DNA of 64,000 bases from Pyrenula massariospora (Eukaryota > Ascomycota > Eurotiomycetes > Pyrenulales > Pyrenulaceae), in assembly GCA_021030905.1 (NCBI GenBank), contig JAGFMI010000009.1, forward strand, positions 186,001-250,000, read 5' to 3'. The translations under genes were made by a program, and so were the position numbers. Each line of letters begins with the position of its first letter. Within the stretch, counting starts at the first letter, position 1. The notes below the pieces were generated by a model. It had not been told where the DNA came from. It made no database searches and saw only the letters and a program-made list of their open reading frames with translations. Positions 53,784-64,000 of this stretch are shown here, piece by piece.

Positions 53784-55062
53784 GTGGGAGGATTGGGAGA
53801 CGGTGGTCGATGGGTAAGAGAGACATGATAAGCAAGGGAGGACGGGGGTGTGGCGTGTATGAAACTATCCAAGGGGTTGTAGTGAGGTGCACGGGGAGGT
53901 GGGAAAGCGGCCTGACCATTAGAAGTCTCGACATGTAGCTCGAACTGACGTCGCGTGTATGATGTTACCTCATATACGTGTCATCATTTCTTTTTTTTTC
54001 GACGAGGATATCCATGCTCGATGGAACTTCCTCTTCAATAATAGCTTTCGCGTCCCTAGCGGTGACGACCCTGTGCCTTATATCAGTATCTACTCTTGGA
54101 TTTTGCATTATGTTCTCGCCAAAATTCATCTCGCGAGACTTCTCTTGTTGTCGAGTGTCTGATTGTCTAAGCGGACTATGACATGGAACGGTCGGGTGTA
54201 AATGGTTGGAGGAAGACAGTGGAATGTATTGCGTTTGTAAATGTACATCCCTTTATTCTAGAGCGACGTAATGTAGCGGCTCTGAGCGTGTTAAAATCTT
54301 GTTCAGAACGTTTCCGGAAGTTCTAATAGCTAAATTGTAGAAAGGGAATTAACGAATTCAAAACTTGGGACTAGCGGTGAGATATTCCCTGAAGAAGTGA
54401 ATTATCAAGAAGCGGCGCACCATTGGATGTTGAGTTTTGATGCTATGTGTGCCTTGTGGACGGAGGAGCCATACCAAACTTCCATTCAAGATGTCATTCT
54501 TGCGAAAGTGCAGTTGGAGTAGCGAGTGGCCTTCGCACACGAGGATCCAGACTCCACTAAAATCTCCATGGTTAAGACAGAGTGGAGACTCTATGGCACG
54601 TTGTGTGCTTGCGGAGACGGGGTCTGTCCGACATTGAGAGTGAAGTAATTCTTCCACATGACGACCCAGCCAGTTAAGGGCTGTCCCGTGCGCTCTCTGA
54701 GCTTATCTTCAATGATTAAAAGTAGCTCTTTCGCTCTTTCGTTGACTCAACACTCTTCTTCTCTTTCTTCAATCATGCCCAGCTACACTGATCAATGAAA
54801 ATATTCAATAAGTTGCATCAAGAGCGCAAACTTCCAGCGCTGCAGTCAAACCTCTTCTTTCCCAGAATGCAAAGAAGTAATGCAGCAATCCGATATGACA
54901 CGAAGAGATCTCTTAAGAGTCATAATGGCGAATATAAAGTTGTGGAGGACAGTTGAGGTAGGGTTTCAATGAAAGATAATCAAGCCAAAAGCGTAATAAG
55001 AAATACGATATCGAGAACGCCAGCTAACGAACGTGCCAGTGGAGACAGCGCAAGAGCCAAAA
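53784..55062. other. Intergenic, no supported gene
   Basis: About 1.3 kb. Short frames on both strands (for example 54358-54657, minus) lack any family signature. The last part is the promoter of the F-box/CxxC gene. Confidence 0.45.
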
Positions 55063-55809
55063 ATGGTCTTGAAGCCTTACAATCTGGAGGTCCTTCTGTT
55101 CCCCCTGAAAAAGGACGAGAAGCTAGAGAAAAAGTTTGAGGACTATGTGACAACCTTCCGTCTGAACAACGAAGACCCTCCTGAAGATTTCTCGTTGCTA
55201 TACAAACTTCCAGCCGATATACACCTGGTCATCGTTGACTTTCTGGAGTGGTCGTCTATTCCAAACCTCATGGCAACGGACGGATACTGGTTTGCTCTGA
55301 TATTGCCCGACAATGTTGCAAGAAACAGGGTTAAGCATGTTGTTGAACGTGATGAACAAGAGTTCGAGCGGGTGGTCACGGAAGAAAAGAGCATGAAAGC
55401 AGAGGACGTCCCGGCAAGGTGCTACACATGCCTCGAGAAGTATCCGCAGCATTATTTCAACGACTCTTTAGAGACAAAGAAGCCGTTCGAAATGGTGCGC
55501 GAAGGTCCCGACGTCTGGAAACGGCGCTGTATCCCTTGCAAGCTCTGGCTTGGTCTATATGGCAAGGAAGCACACGGCGAGACTAGAACAAGGGCAGTGG
55601 GCGTGGGGATTGATATGAACATGTGGATATTTGTGATGTGCGACCAGTGCAGATACATCACCGCTAATACTCAGGAAGTGCGCACACAACAACTTGGAAG
55701 CACTCCGAAGTGTCTCAAGTGCATTGAGATCGACAAGGACGGCGGTGCTTCTGTTTTGGAGGAGATCCAGAAAATGGTGCAAGAGAGACGAGATAGCTGT
55801 GGAATCTGA
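55063..55809 (+). CDS. F-box-like protein with four CxxC pairs
   Basis: Single exon of 248 codons from ATG 55063; the frame extends ten codons upstream to a GTG but that is less likely. Residues about 48-95 read as an F-box (LLYKLPADIHLVIVDFLEWSSIPNLMAT), suggesting Skp1 binding. The C-terminal half has four Cys pairs, CYTCLEKYP, CIPCKLWL, CDQCRYIT and CLKCIE, which could bind one or two zinc ions in a ribbon fold. F-box plus CxxC clusters occurs in many fungal proteins annotated only as F-box domain proteins. The N terminus is Lys/Glu-rich. Role unknown; a ubiquitin-ligase adaptor is inferred from the F-box alone. Confidence 0.76.
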   Translation: MVLKPYNLEVLLFPLKKDEKLEKKFEDYVTTFRLNNEDPPEDFSLLYKLPADIHLVIVDFLEWSSIPNLMATDGYWFALILPDNVARNRVKHVVERDEQEFERVVTEEKSMKAEDVPARCYTCLEKYPQHYFNDSLETKKPFEMVREGPDVWKRRCIPCKLWLGLYGKEAHGETRTRAVGVGIDMNMWIFVMCDQCRYITANTQEVRTQQLGSTPKCLKCIEIDKDGGASVLEEIQKMVQERRDSCGI

Positions 55810-56347
55810 CGATCGTAATAGACATGCCGGAGTAATGTGGTTGGAGTCATTTACGTGAGCGGGAGGATGCAGAGATAGGCTGTTCGTGCGTATGGTTTAT
55901 GTGTGATAATATAATGGGATGGTGTTCGAACTGACCTTATACATTCTTTGAAATGTTTCAGGTGTATTATGCTATCGTTGGACGGTTTCTGTATGGTCGA
56001 TACCCGGGATCGGATAGATCTCTTTCAGTTTTTCCCAAACCAAGTGGGCACTACGGTTCGGCGTGGCTGAACGGGATTCGATCCTTTCTTTTTCCTAGAA
56101 TTCCATAGATCTCATAGACAATCTTATCCATTACACGTTAAGAAGCTACTAAATTCCCACAGGACAAAGTGTGTCGAAAAATTTTCTCTGCTTTCCGGCG
56201 AGCCCTTCGGCCTTGGCGTGACCCACCCCGCCCCGAGATCGAATATACTTTGTAGATTGCCCGCAAGACTGACTCCCTACCGGTAGCGGAATTATAATTT
56301 TATCACACATGATCTCAATTATCCTTCGTGCCTTTCTCATACTAATT
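55810..56347. other. Intergenic between convergent genes, no gene seen
   Basis: 538 bp between the F-box/CxxC stop and the quercetinase stop. It should hold two 3' untranslated regions. Confidence 0.5.
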
Positions 56348-57506
56348 CTAGACAATAGGCCAACTTGCGCTATCCCAGACTTTGCTTTCGGCCAGTAGCA
56401 AGCTATCTAACCCTCCGTCTCCTCCAGTGACGTATAGAAATTTCGCAGCTCTCTTGCTGTAATACTTGAATGCTGTATCTCTTGGTACAAATACCACATC
56501 TCCATTAATGATCGTTTCTTGTACATATCCCTCAATTTCTACTGTCAACGCTCCCTCTTCCATCTGAAAGGCAACAGGCTGTGGCAGCTTGTAGGTCGGC
56601 ACATTGTCTATGCTCACGTTTAGCGGGAGTGGCGAAAGCGTGATAGTACCCATGGTGAAGGTCCCATCGGTCGTCTCGGTAGTCGCTAGAGGGGCAAGAA
56701 CCTGATAGAAACCGGAGCCGGAATGTAGGTATTTTGGACCATAATTCTTGGCTATAAAATTTGGAGTAACGGCGTCAGGAGCAAGCGTGTTCGGGCCATC
56801 ATGCCATACAGCATCAGCAGGTGCAGAATTGTTCACGAAATCGCGGCGGGGGGAATATTCAAGCTCAGCGTAAACATCGAAGGATTGAAGGGCTGAGATA
56901 ACTCCCGGGGGCGGAGATCCGGAGGTACTATTGCCGGAGATGGTAGGAGGGAAGGGCGCGTATGTGGAGGACTCGTACGGTGTTCCGAGGAATAGGAAGA
57001 GGGATCTTGGCAGAAATTAATTAACTTCATTTGAACGAAGGAGAGTCGGCCACTAACTCGAAGCCCCCTGGAGCGATCACACCAGTAAGGGTAGTGTCTG
57101 GGTCGAGAATCTGAAAAGTGTGTGTGGTGTTCTGCGGGACTGCTCCATAGTCGCTCTGTGTGAGTATTCGGGCATTGTCTCCAGAAGCTTCGGTCTCTGC
57201 CCACACAGCTACCCGGCCTTTGCTGCAGTAAAAATTCTCATAGTGTACTTGATGGATATGTGGAAGAACACCAAGGTCAGCAGAGGCGGGCGCGTCGGTC
57301 GTTAAAAGCAAGAAGGCGCCAGCTGAAGAATTCCCTGTCACCGCAAATCGGTAGATCTGTTGCCCTATTGCGACAGCTTGGCCGGAGAGTCTAGGAAGAA
57401 TATAAGGGCGCGGATTTTGCGGAGCAGAAGTAACGTAAAGGGAATCGAGAGCAAAGGTAGCATTAACGTAATAGAGAAAGAAGAGCATTTGAGATATGAA
57501 CTTCAT
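56348..57506 (-). CDS. Quercetin 2,3-dioxygenase, secreted
   Basis: Bicupin that cleaves flavonols such as quercetin to a depside with release of CO. Two exons, 57058-57506 and 56348-57005, join over a 52 bp phase-2 intron (donor GTTAGT, acceptor CCAAG) to about 368 residues, as in Aspergillus quercetinase. Signal peptide at 1-20 (MLFFLYYVNATFA). The N-terminal cupin holds the metal ligands: His83 and His85 in LPHIHQVHYENFYC, Glu90, and His129 in NTTHTF, matching the spacing HxH...E...H of the copper enzyme. The join gives VIAPGGFESLFLFLGT, the family's linker. The second cupin lacks this set, as in known family members. NxT/S sites (NSSAG, NTTHT, NNSAP) fit a secreted glycoprotein. A role in breaking down plant flavonols is inferred. 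Confidence 0.94.
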
Positions 57507-59568
57507 TTTGATCGCAGAGGAGACAATGAAAGCACTTGCGTTGAGTACTAGAAACTAGAGCATGTAGGGGGAAGCTATATATTATAATTGTGACCGACGA
57601 CTTGCCGAAAGTTTCATCGTGCTGAAGAAGGAGCGGCTCTTGATTTTCTACAGGGGAGATTGGCATGATGTCGCAAATCCCATGCTGCAAGACCCAAAGA
57701 CTGATTTGAGGGGAGTAGCACTGCAAGACGTGGACCACCGGGTTCTAATTCGGTATTCCAAAAATGTCCACATAGGCGTCTGCACGACATTTTTCATTGT
57801 CCTGCAACCACACTTTTTCTGTCCGCTCCATGATCGACGCAGGGTTGTTCCCAAATTCTGCCCCGAGGAATTCGGTGAAAACTAGCCCGAAAAGCCGCGC
57901 TGGAAAGAGTCGAAATGTCGTATGAATGCACGACCGGCCCAGCAACCATGCTTCCATGGACACGTTTCGTAATTGAGAGAACTTCAAATCCACTCTGCGG
58001 TGAACAAGGAATGCCACATTTTGCGCTAATCCTATTTTGGAAAATGCGCTAACCCGTCCTAACTTCGATTCTCGGAAAAACTCTTGTGATTTTGTGAGCA
58101 CAAAGTATTTTCAAGAGCTCGGAAATCGAAGCCACTGCCCGGAATGAGTCGGAACTTGGGGAAAACACACCCGGCATGCTAATAGTGGGCCAAGGTTGTC
58201 TTTTTGAAGCGTCCGTCGGCTTTGCGCTGACGCCTCGACGCAGCTTTTCCGAAGCTTGATCAAGCAAATGAAACAAAAGAAAGAAAAAACAAGAAAAAGA
58301 AGAAATGGAAAGAGATAAAGATGGCCAAAGCGAGGGAAAATGGGCAATCATTTATCCGGATTTACTGGTTGTGTGGCACGATGGTCGTCATGAAAAGCCA
58401 GTTTGACGCTATCATACCGCGGTGCACACTCTCAACGGTATGTGGTGTTGATATGATATGGCTCGCGACGCCGTCCACCAAGGAGACACGCGAAAATCCA
58501 CTGCAGATCTATAATTCGTTCTAGGTCGACGCGGAGCCGTTTCAATCATTAATGAAGACAAGACTTTATGTGCTGAATATGAGCGATCTCACTGGGCTAG
58601 ATTATCTGGATCGAAAAATGATGGAGGACCAACGCAGACTGGTGCGCCATTGGGGTTGGATACCATGTGAGATTTGGTTCCACCCTGCCCTAACAATGAT
58701 CTCATGGAGTGTGAGGTCTCGTCGGAACCTCGTCTGCGCTTGGCGCGCGCTTGATTATTATCCTTATCGGATGTCAGCCCAGCTCGCACAACATCCTCCG
58801 CTATCACCTACGGTATCATCGCTAATTGGTCGTCGTGGAGACTCGGGGCAGCGTCTAATCTGCGGCGGCGCCTCATCCAAATACGTTCCGTAGCCAAGGC
58901 TGCACGCCGCAGCTCGCCTAACCAACGTCGTCTTTCTTCGGTACTCGATCTTGACAGGCGCCTCTCACTGTTGCAACAATCGAATTATCAGGAATTGGCA
59001 TAGCTTGGTGTAGGAAGGTTTCCGCTGGGTTTGTCGCCGTCGCGTTGACTCATACATGTCCTACCCATACGGGCCAGACTTTGGATCTTTCTCGGATAGA
59101 TCTTTCACGACGCATTAGGAACGCGGATACCGGGTTCTACAATTTTCTATGTGTGCGGTCTTGTTGTATTGTGACGGTGAATTCCGTCATGGTACTGTAC
59201 TTCTCAGACCGTAATGGCCGGACCGCACATTCAATGTTCTTGGGTAGAAGCTTTCCCATAATTAGAAGTCGACTCTCTTCTGACGGCCGGTATCAACGGG
59301 CTTGACCGTGCTTTCCTATGGCTTGCGATAAATCAGTTTTCGAGGTCAAACTTTCCTTGGTACTCTCCGTGGTTGAATTGAATGGTTGGGAATGTGCTCT
59401 TTGCTCTCATACTTTCCTATAAAATTCAATGGTTCTCCCCGTCCATTCCAGCTTTCTTTTGTCTAAATGATTGTTTCAACTACATACTGAATAGTCCTTT
59501 GCATGTACTAGGTCGCTGTTCAACCAGACCAAGTCTCTACTTTTTCCCTTTTCGCATTAAAGCTCGAA
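57507..59568. other. Gene-poor stretch
   Basis: About 2.1 kb. The first 90 bases hold the quercetinase promoter (TATA-like block, next entry). A 118-codon minus-strand frame at 57745-58101 and several plus-strand frames show no family. The last 200 bases are the promoter of the AT-hook gene. Confidence 0.45.
57575..57592 (-). promoter_or_regulatory. TATA-like block of the quercetinase gene
   Basis: A run reading CTATATATTATAATTG on the plus strand, about 70-85 bp upstream of the quercetinase start at 57506. Position and composition fit a TATA box of an inducible gene. Confidence 0.4.
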
Positions 59569-61018
59569 ATGGACCACTTTCCTTTCCAATGGCAGAATAC
59601 GCCCGATTATCGACCCACTGATCCTAGACGGAGCCCTATCCATTCCTTTGTTAACAATGGGTTATTAGATTTTCCATACGGTCCTGGCGCAGCCGTCCAA
59701 TCTCCTCAGCCCTTCGCTGCGCCGATGACATTGCAGACGCAGCCACAGACGGTGGGCGGTAGCTATCACCATATCGCCCCCGAATCAATCTCACCGGGTC
59801 CACTCAGTCTAGCCGGACCCCTAAACCATCCGCGGACATTGGCACCGCTTCTCCGTCAGCCCAGCTTTCTCCCCGCCTCCGCCCCTAGCCCGCCCCGCCC
59901 TTATATTCCACCGGGCCGTACCGTCTCCGCTTCGCATAGCCCTCTAACGACACAAACGCCGCCGAGCACGGGTTCCGAGGCGATGGCGCACGCAGCGGAG
60001 CGGGAGCATCGTAACAGCGGGAACGAGCCTAAGAAATCCCGCCGCGTCGGCATCGCTCGAGAGCCGGGGAAACATCGGCGGGGACGACCAAGGAAAGGCG
60101 AAGTGAGAGAAAAGAGGATCGGTAAGCCCTACATACTTCTCTTTTGATCAGCCCGACCCGAGCTAATCTTTCTACACAGCACAACCTGGTCCCGGCCGAC
60201 CTCGAAAAGATGGTCAAGTGCCCGGGCGAAGGGAAAACTATAGCCCTGAGCGATTGAGGAAATGGGAGGAGCAGAGGGATAGGATCCAAAAAGAAGAGGA
60301 AGAGAAGAGGGCTGCCACTAGGGAAGCAGCGGACCGTGAAGCCGATGCCGAGATGGAAAGTGAGCTCACGGCACCGACCTACGCCAGCGGCCCGCCTACC
60401 CAGCGGCAGCAACCAACCTCGGCGCCGCTGCCCATCCCCGACCCACGGGGCAGCGAGACCCCGGCTGGCAACCCATCCGACGGGCTAGCTACCCCTCCGC
60501 TCCCCCTCGCCGGCACCCTACCCTCGCCTCCGCCTCCGCCGCAAGCCTATTCGCCTCCCCATCCCGCCCCCGCCCCTTCCACCGCCGTCACCATCCCTCC
60601 CCACCCGCAGCCCGCCGACCCGTCGCTGTCCCTGCCGCCTACCGACACCTCTTCCTCCGGCTCGACCTCCACCCCCGACCCACTCCTCCAACTCCACCCC
60701 TCTCCACCCCCGCACCTCACCGCGCAATCCCACGGCCTCACCCTCTCCAGACCGCCCTCCGCCATCCCCTCCCCCGTGCTGGTGGCCTCTGAGACCGCCA
60801 TAGCCCCAAATTGGAGTGAGGAGGGATATCTGCTCGCGCCTCCAGAGGGTATGGAGCTTGATAGTGGGGTGGGGAGGTGTTATAGTGACGAGGAACTGTG
60901 TCGGATTTTCGAGTATATCACTGGGCCAAGGTTGGGGGTAGGGATGGAGGATTGTGGTGGTGTTGATGGGTGGTGTTTTCAAGTGGAATCTGAGCTTGAA
61001 AGTGTTTGTGGTAGATGA
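59569..61018 (+). CDS. AT-hook, proline-rich nuclear protein
   Basis: Two exons, 59569-60121 and 60180-61018, join over a 58 bp phase-1 intron (donor GTAAGC, acceptor ACACAG) to about 463 residues. Two AT-hook-like cores stand on either side of the joint: HRRGRPRKGE at about 169-178 and GPGRPRKDGQ at about 188-197, in a basic stretch (KKSRRVGIAREPGKHRR). AT-hooks bind the minor groove of A/T-rich DNA. A short charged helix follows (ERLRKWEEQRDRIQKEEEEK). The rest is Pro/Ser-rich low complexity, with an unrelated-looking conserved-type end (RCYSDEELCRIFEYITG). Long antisense Gly/Arg-rich frames over 60.5-61.0 kb are shadows of the proline codons. Target and role are unknown; DNA binding is inferred. 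Confidence 0.82.
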
Positions 61019-61233
61019 ATATTCGATACATGAGTCCAGAGTTTGGGTCAGGAGATGATCTTCCTTTTTGAATGGGAATGAGAATGCAAAATATTTGTAT
61101 TCATTGCTTAAGTAGATTGAATGTATTTATAGATGATAGATGTGGGGTCTATAGACAGCCTTCTCCCCAAGAATTAGCTAGCCCCTTCCTCTCCAACTCC
61201 CCAACGCACCATCTCCGATGAAATCCTCTTCAT

Positions 61234-62094
61234 CTAAGTATACTGAACCTGCACCTCGCTATTACTAGGAATAGTAACATCCGTAATAACCTGCCCCGCG
61301 CTATTCTGGATCTCAATGATCGTCGCCCCGCTCGTCCCCTCAGTCGTCCCGCCGCTCGTCTGCGCGCTCGCCCCGGTAAACAGCACGGTCCCAAAGTTCG
61401 CAAACGGAACCTGCGAGTTCCCGCTCTGGAAGTCCTCCACGATCCACTCGGCGTTCTGGCCGCCCAGGTGGCTGCTCGACGACGGCGCGGTGAGCGACTT
61501 GGTCACCGTCTTGCCGGTGGTCAGGTTCTCGAGCACGGCGGTGCCCGTGCTGAGCGAGCTGGCGGTCACGGTCATCTGGATGGTGTCCCCCGCGGACACG
61601 GTGAAGCCGGAGAAGTCGTACGCGTAGTCCGGGTACCACTCGTACCAGGCGTCGAAGCTGACGCGGGTGCCGCTGCCGGACTTGGTGGCGTAGAAGTCGA
61701 CGCCGGTCTGGAGGATGGCGTTGCCGTAGGTGTCGCCGTCGATGCCGACCCAGGCGGAGGCGGCGTAGGTGCCCGAGGCGGAGGAGGGGGCGGAAGGCGT
61801 GGGCACTTTGATTTGTGCGGTGACCGACTTGAAGGTTTGGCCGGATGGAGGGGATTCGTAGACGGCGCCGGCCCAGTTGGAGGAGTATTCGACGTGGGAG
61901 ATGGAGCTGTCGGTTACGGCATTTTTGGTGCCTTCGACGTCAGCACTCCCGAGGGGGATTAATGGATGGGTCAGACGCGTGAAGCCTTGGCGGCGGTCAA
62001 TGCGGCGGGCCAGGCGGCTTCTGGAGTCGCTTGGGGCGGAGAGGGCGGAAGTGGCGTAGAGGGCGGTGGTGAGGAAGGGGAGTGAGATCTTCAT
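61234..62094 (-). CDS. Secreted glutamic protease (eqolisin, family G1)
   Basis: Acid endopeptidase of the scytalidoglutamic/aspergilloglutamic type, secreted. Single exon, 286 codons. Signal peptide at 1-20 (FLTTALYATSALSA), then a propeptide with dibasic sites (RLARRIDRRQ) fitting Kex2-type processing. The mature beta-sandwich shows SSNWAGAVYESPP, SAWVGIDGDTYGNAILQTG with the catalytic Gln129, DAWYEWYPDYAYDF, and GGQNAEWIVEDF with the catalytic Glu216. Both residues are in their canonical contexts, so the enzyme looks functional. No GPI signal. G/C-rich in the middle, giving long antisense frames that are shadows. Expression at acid pH would be expected from the family. Confidence 0.95.
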   Translation of the reverse strand: MKISLPFLTTALYATSALSAPSDSRSRLARRIDRRQGFTRLTHPLIPLGSADVEGTKNAVTDSSISHVEYSSNWAGAVYESPPSGQTFKSVTAQIKVPTPSAPSSASGTYAASAWVGIDGDTYGNAILQTGVDFYATKSGSGTRVSFDAWYEWYPDYAYDFSGFTVSAGDTIQMTVTASSLSTGTAVLENLTTGKTVTKSLTAPSSSSHLGGQNAEWIVEDFQSGNSQVPFANFGTVLFTGASAQTSGGTTEGTSGATIIEIQNSAGQVITDVTIPSNSEVQVQYT

Positions 62095-64000
62095 CTTGAT
62101 TGAGTAACGGAAAGAATTAGTAGGAGGAAATATGAACGAGAGATTGGTTTGACCTCAAAGTGCTCCTGTGTAAAGAAAAGAAAGTAAAAACAGTGTGGCG
62201 GCACCAGGAATTTATAATGTAACGGAGTCTTATCCCGGATATCCAGTAACAAAATCCGGGCGGGGCTAATCTCATATGTATACCGTTATCACCACTACAA
62301 ATGGTGTGATTCTGTATCGCAAGGTACGTAGAGTTGCAGTATTCAGGCTTGGACCCTGATCTTGACCGGTGCGGAGCAAGTTATCCCTTCTAGAAGGTAT
62401 ACTGGAGCAAGGTTACGGTCGCAATCTAACGGTCACAAGGATCCTAGACCAAGGCTGCTCCGCCATCGATATCAGGGTCCATTTGAATATGACTGATAGG
62501 CGGGAATTGGATAGACTCGGCTGATCATCAAAGTGGGCTTCGGAGCTTTGACCGACCCCGGGTTACCAAGATGATCTCCATTGGCTTGCGCCGGGATTTG
62601 GCTTGTCCAGTGATAACTATACCCTGCGAGGCCAAGATGTGCTGTACAATTCCGCAAGAGTTATCTGCATATAAGCCGCATTTGTTGGAAGTTGCATCAG
62701 TCAACGACAAACGCCGGTAGGAACCGAAACGGATCTAATAAGTCCTGAAAAGGCCTCGGTTCTGATTATTTCGTTCATCATTGTGACTCGTGCACCTAGG
62801 GCCGAAGTATCGGTACTCCTTCTGTCCATCCTCGGAAGGCTTGGCATAAAGAGGAAGGTGGTGGCTTATCAGGGTGTACGGGTGAAAATCCACTTCAATT
62901 AACGGACAGGGGGATATTTTATGAATGGCAAGGCATCATTTCAAACGATAGGGTGAATCAAGCAGTCAAGAGTTTCAGGACGCACGGATAGCACCGGAAT
63001 AACTGTGAACCTGGAATGTGACAATTTAAGGAAATGGATGATCGTAACAGCCATGGCCGGCGCTATGGAAAGCGCCTGCTACCGCGGTCGGCTAGATAGC
63101 TTAGTTTTGTCTGGCCGAAGACAGCACGTAATGCCGGTCGGTGGGGCGGAAGCGGAGAGCACTACATGACCATCAGGGTTTTCCTAAAGCAGTAACCCTG
63201 GCATTCTGATGTTTATTGGAGCAATCTACCTGGCTGGTCTTCGGTCATTGACCTTCGCACGCCACGCTTGTCATGATGTGTCGCTCTAAAAAGCTTGTAG
63301 TGTCTTGACTACCTTGGCAGGAAACGGTTTCGAAGCCGGAGAGATAGGAATCCGCAGTGTCATTGGGTACATGTTTTGACGGTTGCTGATCTGGTTGAAG
63401 CTTGGGATCGTCACGCGCAGGAGAGGTGGTGTACGGCTAGCTTGGCATCTGCATGGCGTTGCACTTCGCGTACGGCTCTGCTGCAGGGTCTGGCGGTGAC
63501 AGAAATGCCAGGCTCAAAAGTCGACATCACCGGAAGGATGTCGCCATGTGTAGTTCCCTTTTAGCACCGGAGGGCGAGTGCTGCTTCTAGAATGAATTGA
63601 GAAGGGTGCGGAATGGTGCCTTGCGAAAGTCATCTGTGCAGAGGCTTATCGCTCGCAGGGCACCTGGCCACGATAAAATCAAGCGATGACACTTGCTGGA
63701 TGCGGAAGATGGAGGGATGGTGGTGAGGGTCTCGGGAGTTCGGGCAAATCGCATGGCGTTAAGCAGCGCCCTGGTCACGTGTAACGGGACCCCCCGATTC
63801 GAGCGAGGGATGCACAAATGTAACCACGACCGCATGTCCAGGATGCATCCTGGCCTTCTTATCAGTCGCCATTATACTAAGCAAGGCTGCCTAGTATCAA
63901 AGCATTCGAGTCGTCCGATTCTAAATATCTTTGAGCGCGTCCATGACCAATTTCTTTGGGTGCAAAGAAATTTCCCAAGAGGTGCGTATTACTCATGGCG
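62095..64000. other. Intergenic end of window, no supported gene
   Basis: About 1.9 kb. The first 150 bases hold the protease promoter, with a TATA-like TTTATAATG on the plus strand near 62212. Other frames (for example 63376-63564 and 63587-63835) have no family character. Confidence 0.45.

Noticed and set aside
56050-56095. tRNA-like GGATTCGATCC segment
   Set aside because: No matching acceptor stem, D-arm or anticodon arm could be found at the right spacing.
57745-58101. 118-codon minus-strand frame
   Set aside because: No signal peptide, no family, and it is isolated from any exon partner.
60518-60982. Minus-strand Gly/Arg-rich frame
   Set aside because: Antisense of the proline-rich codons of the AT-hook gene; no domain.
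61468-61962. Plus-strand 164-codon Gly/Ala/Val-rich frame
   Set aside because: Antisense of the G/C-rich middle of the glutamic protease, whose catalytic residues prove the minus strand is coding.

Overview
This window is nuclear DNA from a filamentous ascomycete fungus (Pezizomycotina; the exact class cannot be fixed from the sequence alone). The evidence is a protein-coding density of about one gene per 2 kb on both strands, short GT-AG introns of about 43-112 bp whose exons join in frame into known fungal families, and fungus-typical families: GPI-anchored Ser/Thr-rich proteins, an eqolisin protease, a NACHT-ankyrin protein, 2EXR/F-box proteins and fungal APC permeases. I recognise no tRNA, rRNA, CRISPR array, virus-like element or intact transposon.

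Layout. 1-1.6 kb: no supported gene. 1.6-5.3 kb: N-myristoyltransferase and folylpolyglutamate synthase in tandem on the minus strand. 6.7-15.4 kb: accessory genes (F-box protein, secreted protein of unknown function, second F-box protein, hypothetical two-exon protein). 16.1-16.6 kb: the tiny three-exon gene for mitochondrial ribosomal protein bL36m, then a low-complexity, gene-poor 2.4 kb. 18.9-24.1 kb: a large SLIP-GC/dynamin-like GTPase and a nuclear Rrn9-like/C2H2 protein. 24.8-28.7 kb: a tandem pair of small four-helix membrane proteins and an amino acid/choline-type permease, which is divergent from LYRM2 (29.2 kb). 30.2-31.8 kb: 2EXR plus zinc-finger protein. 33.3-35.5 kb: Pescadillo/NOP7. 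35.9-39.0 kb: a secreted protein and, divergently, a nitrilase. 39.6-43.3 kb: a six-exon NLR-like protein (membrane anchor, alpha/beta hydrolase, NACHT, ankyrin repeats). 44.6-45.5 kb: a Cys-rich, Ser/Thr-rich, apparently GPI-anchored surface protein. 46.4-52.3 kb: a block of conserved housekeeping genes (PIG-U/GAB1 converging on NatD, then threonine deaminase ILV1 divergent from RCF1). 53.4-62.1 kb: accessory and secreted genes (8-Cys small secreted protein, F-box/CxxC protein, quercetin dioxygenase, AT-hook protein, glutamic protease). The last 1.9 kb holds nothing I can support.

How the genes relate. There is no biosynthetic cluster. Several genes serve mitochondria (bL36m, LYRM2, RCF1, ILV1, possibly the longer FPGS form). 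Two touch the GPI pathway: PIG-U makes the transamidase that would attach the anchor of the nearby surface protein. Several suit interaction with other organisms: the NLR-like receptor, the GTPase, the small secreted proteins, the acid protease, the quercetinase and the nitrilase. The most interesting locus is the NLR-like gene at 39.6-43.3 kb, an esterase-like effector domain fused to a NACHT switch and ankyrin sensor and carrying an N-terminal membrane segment.
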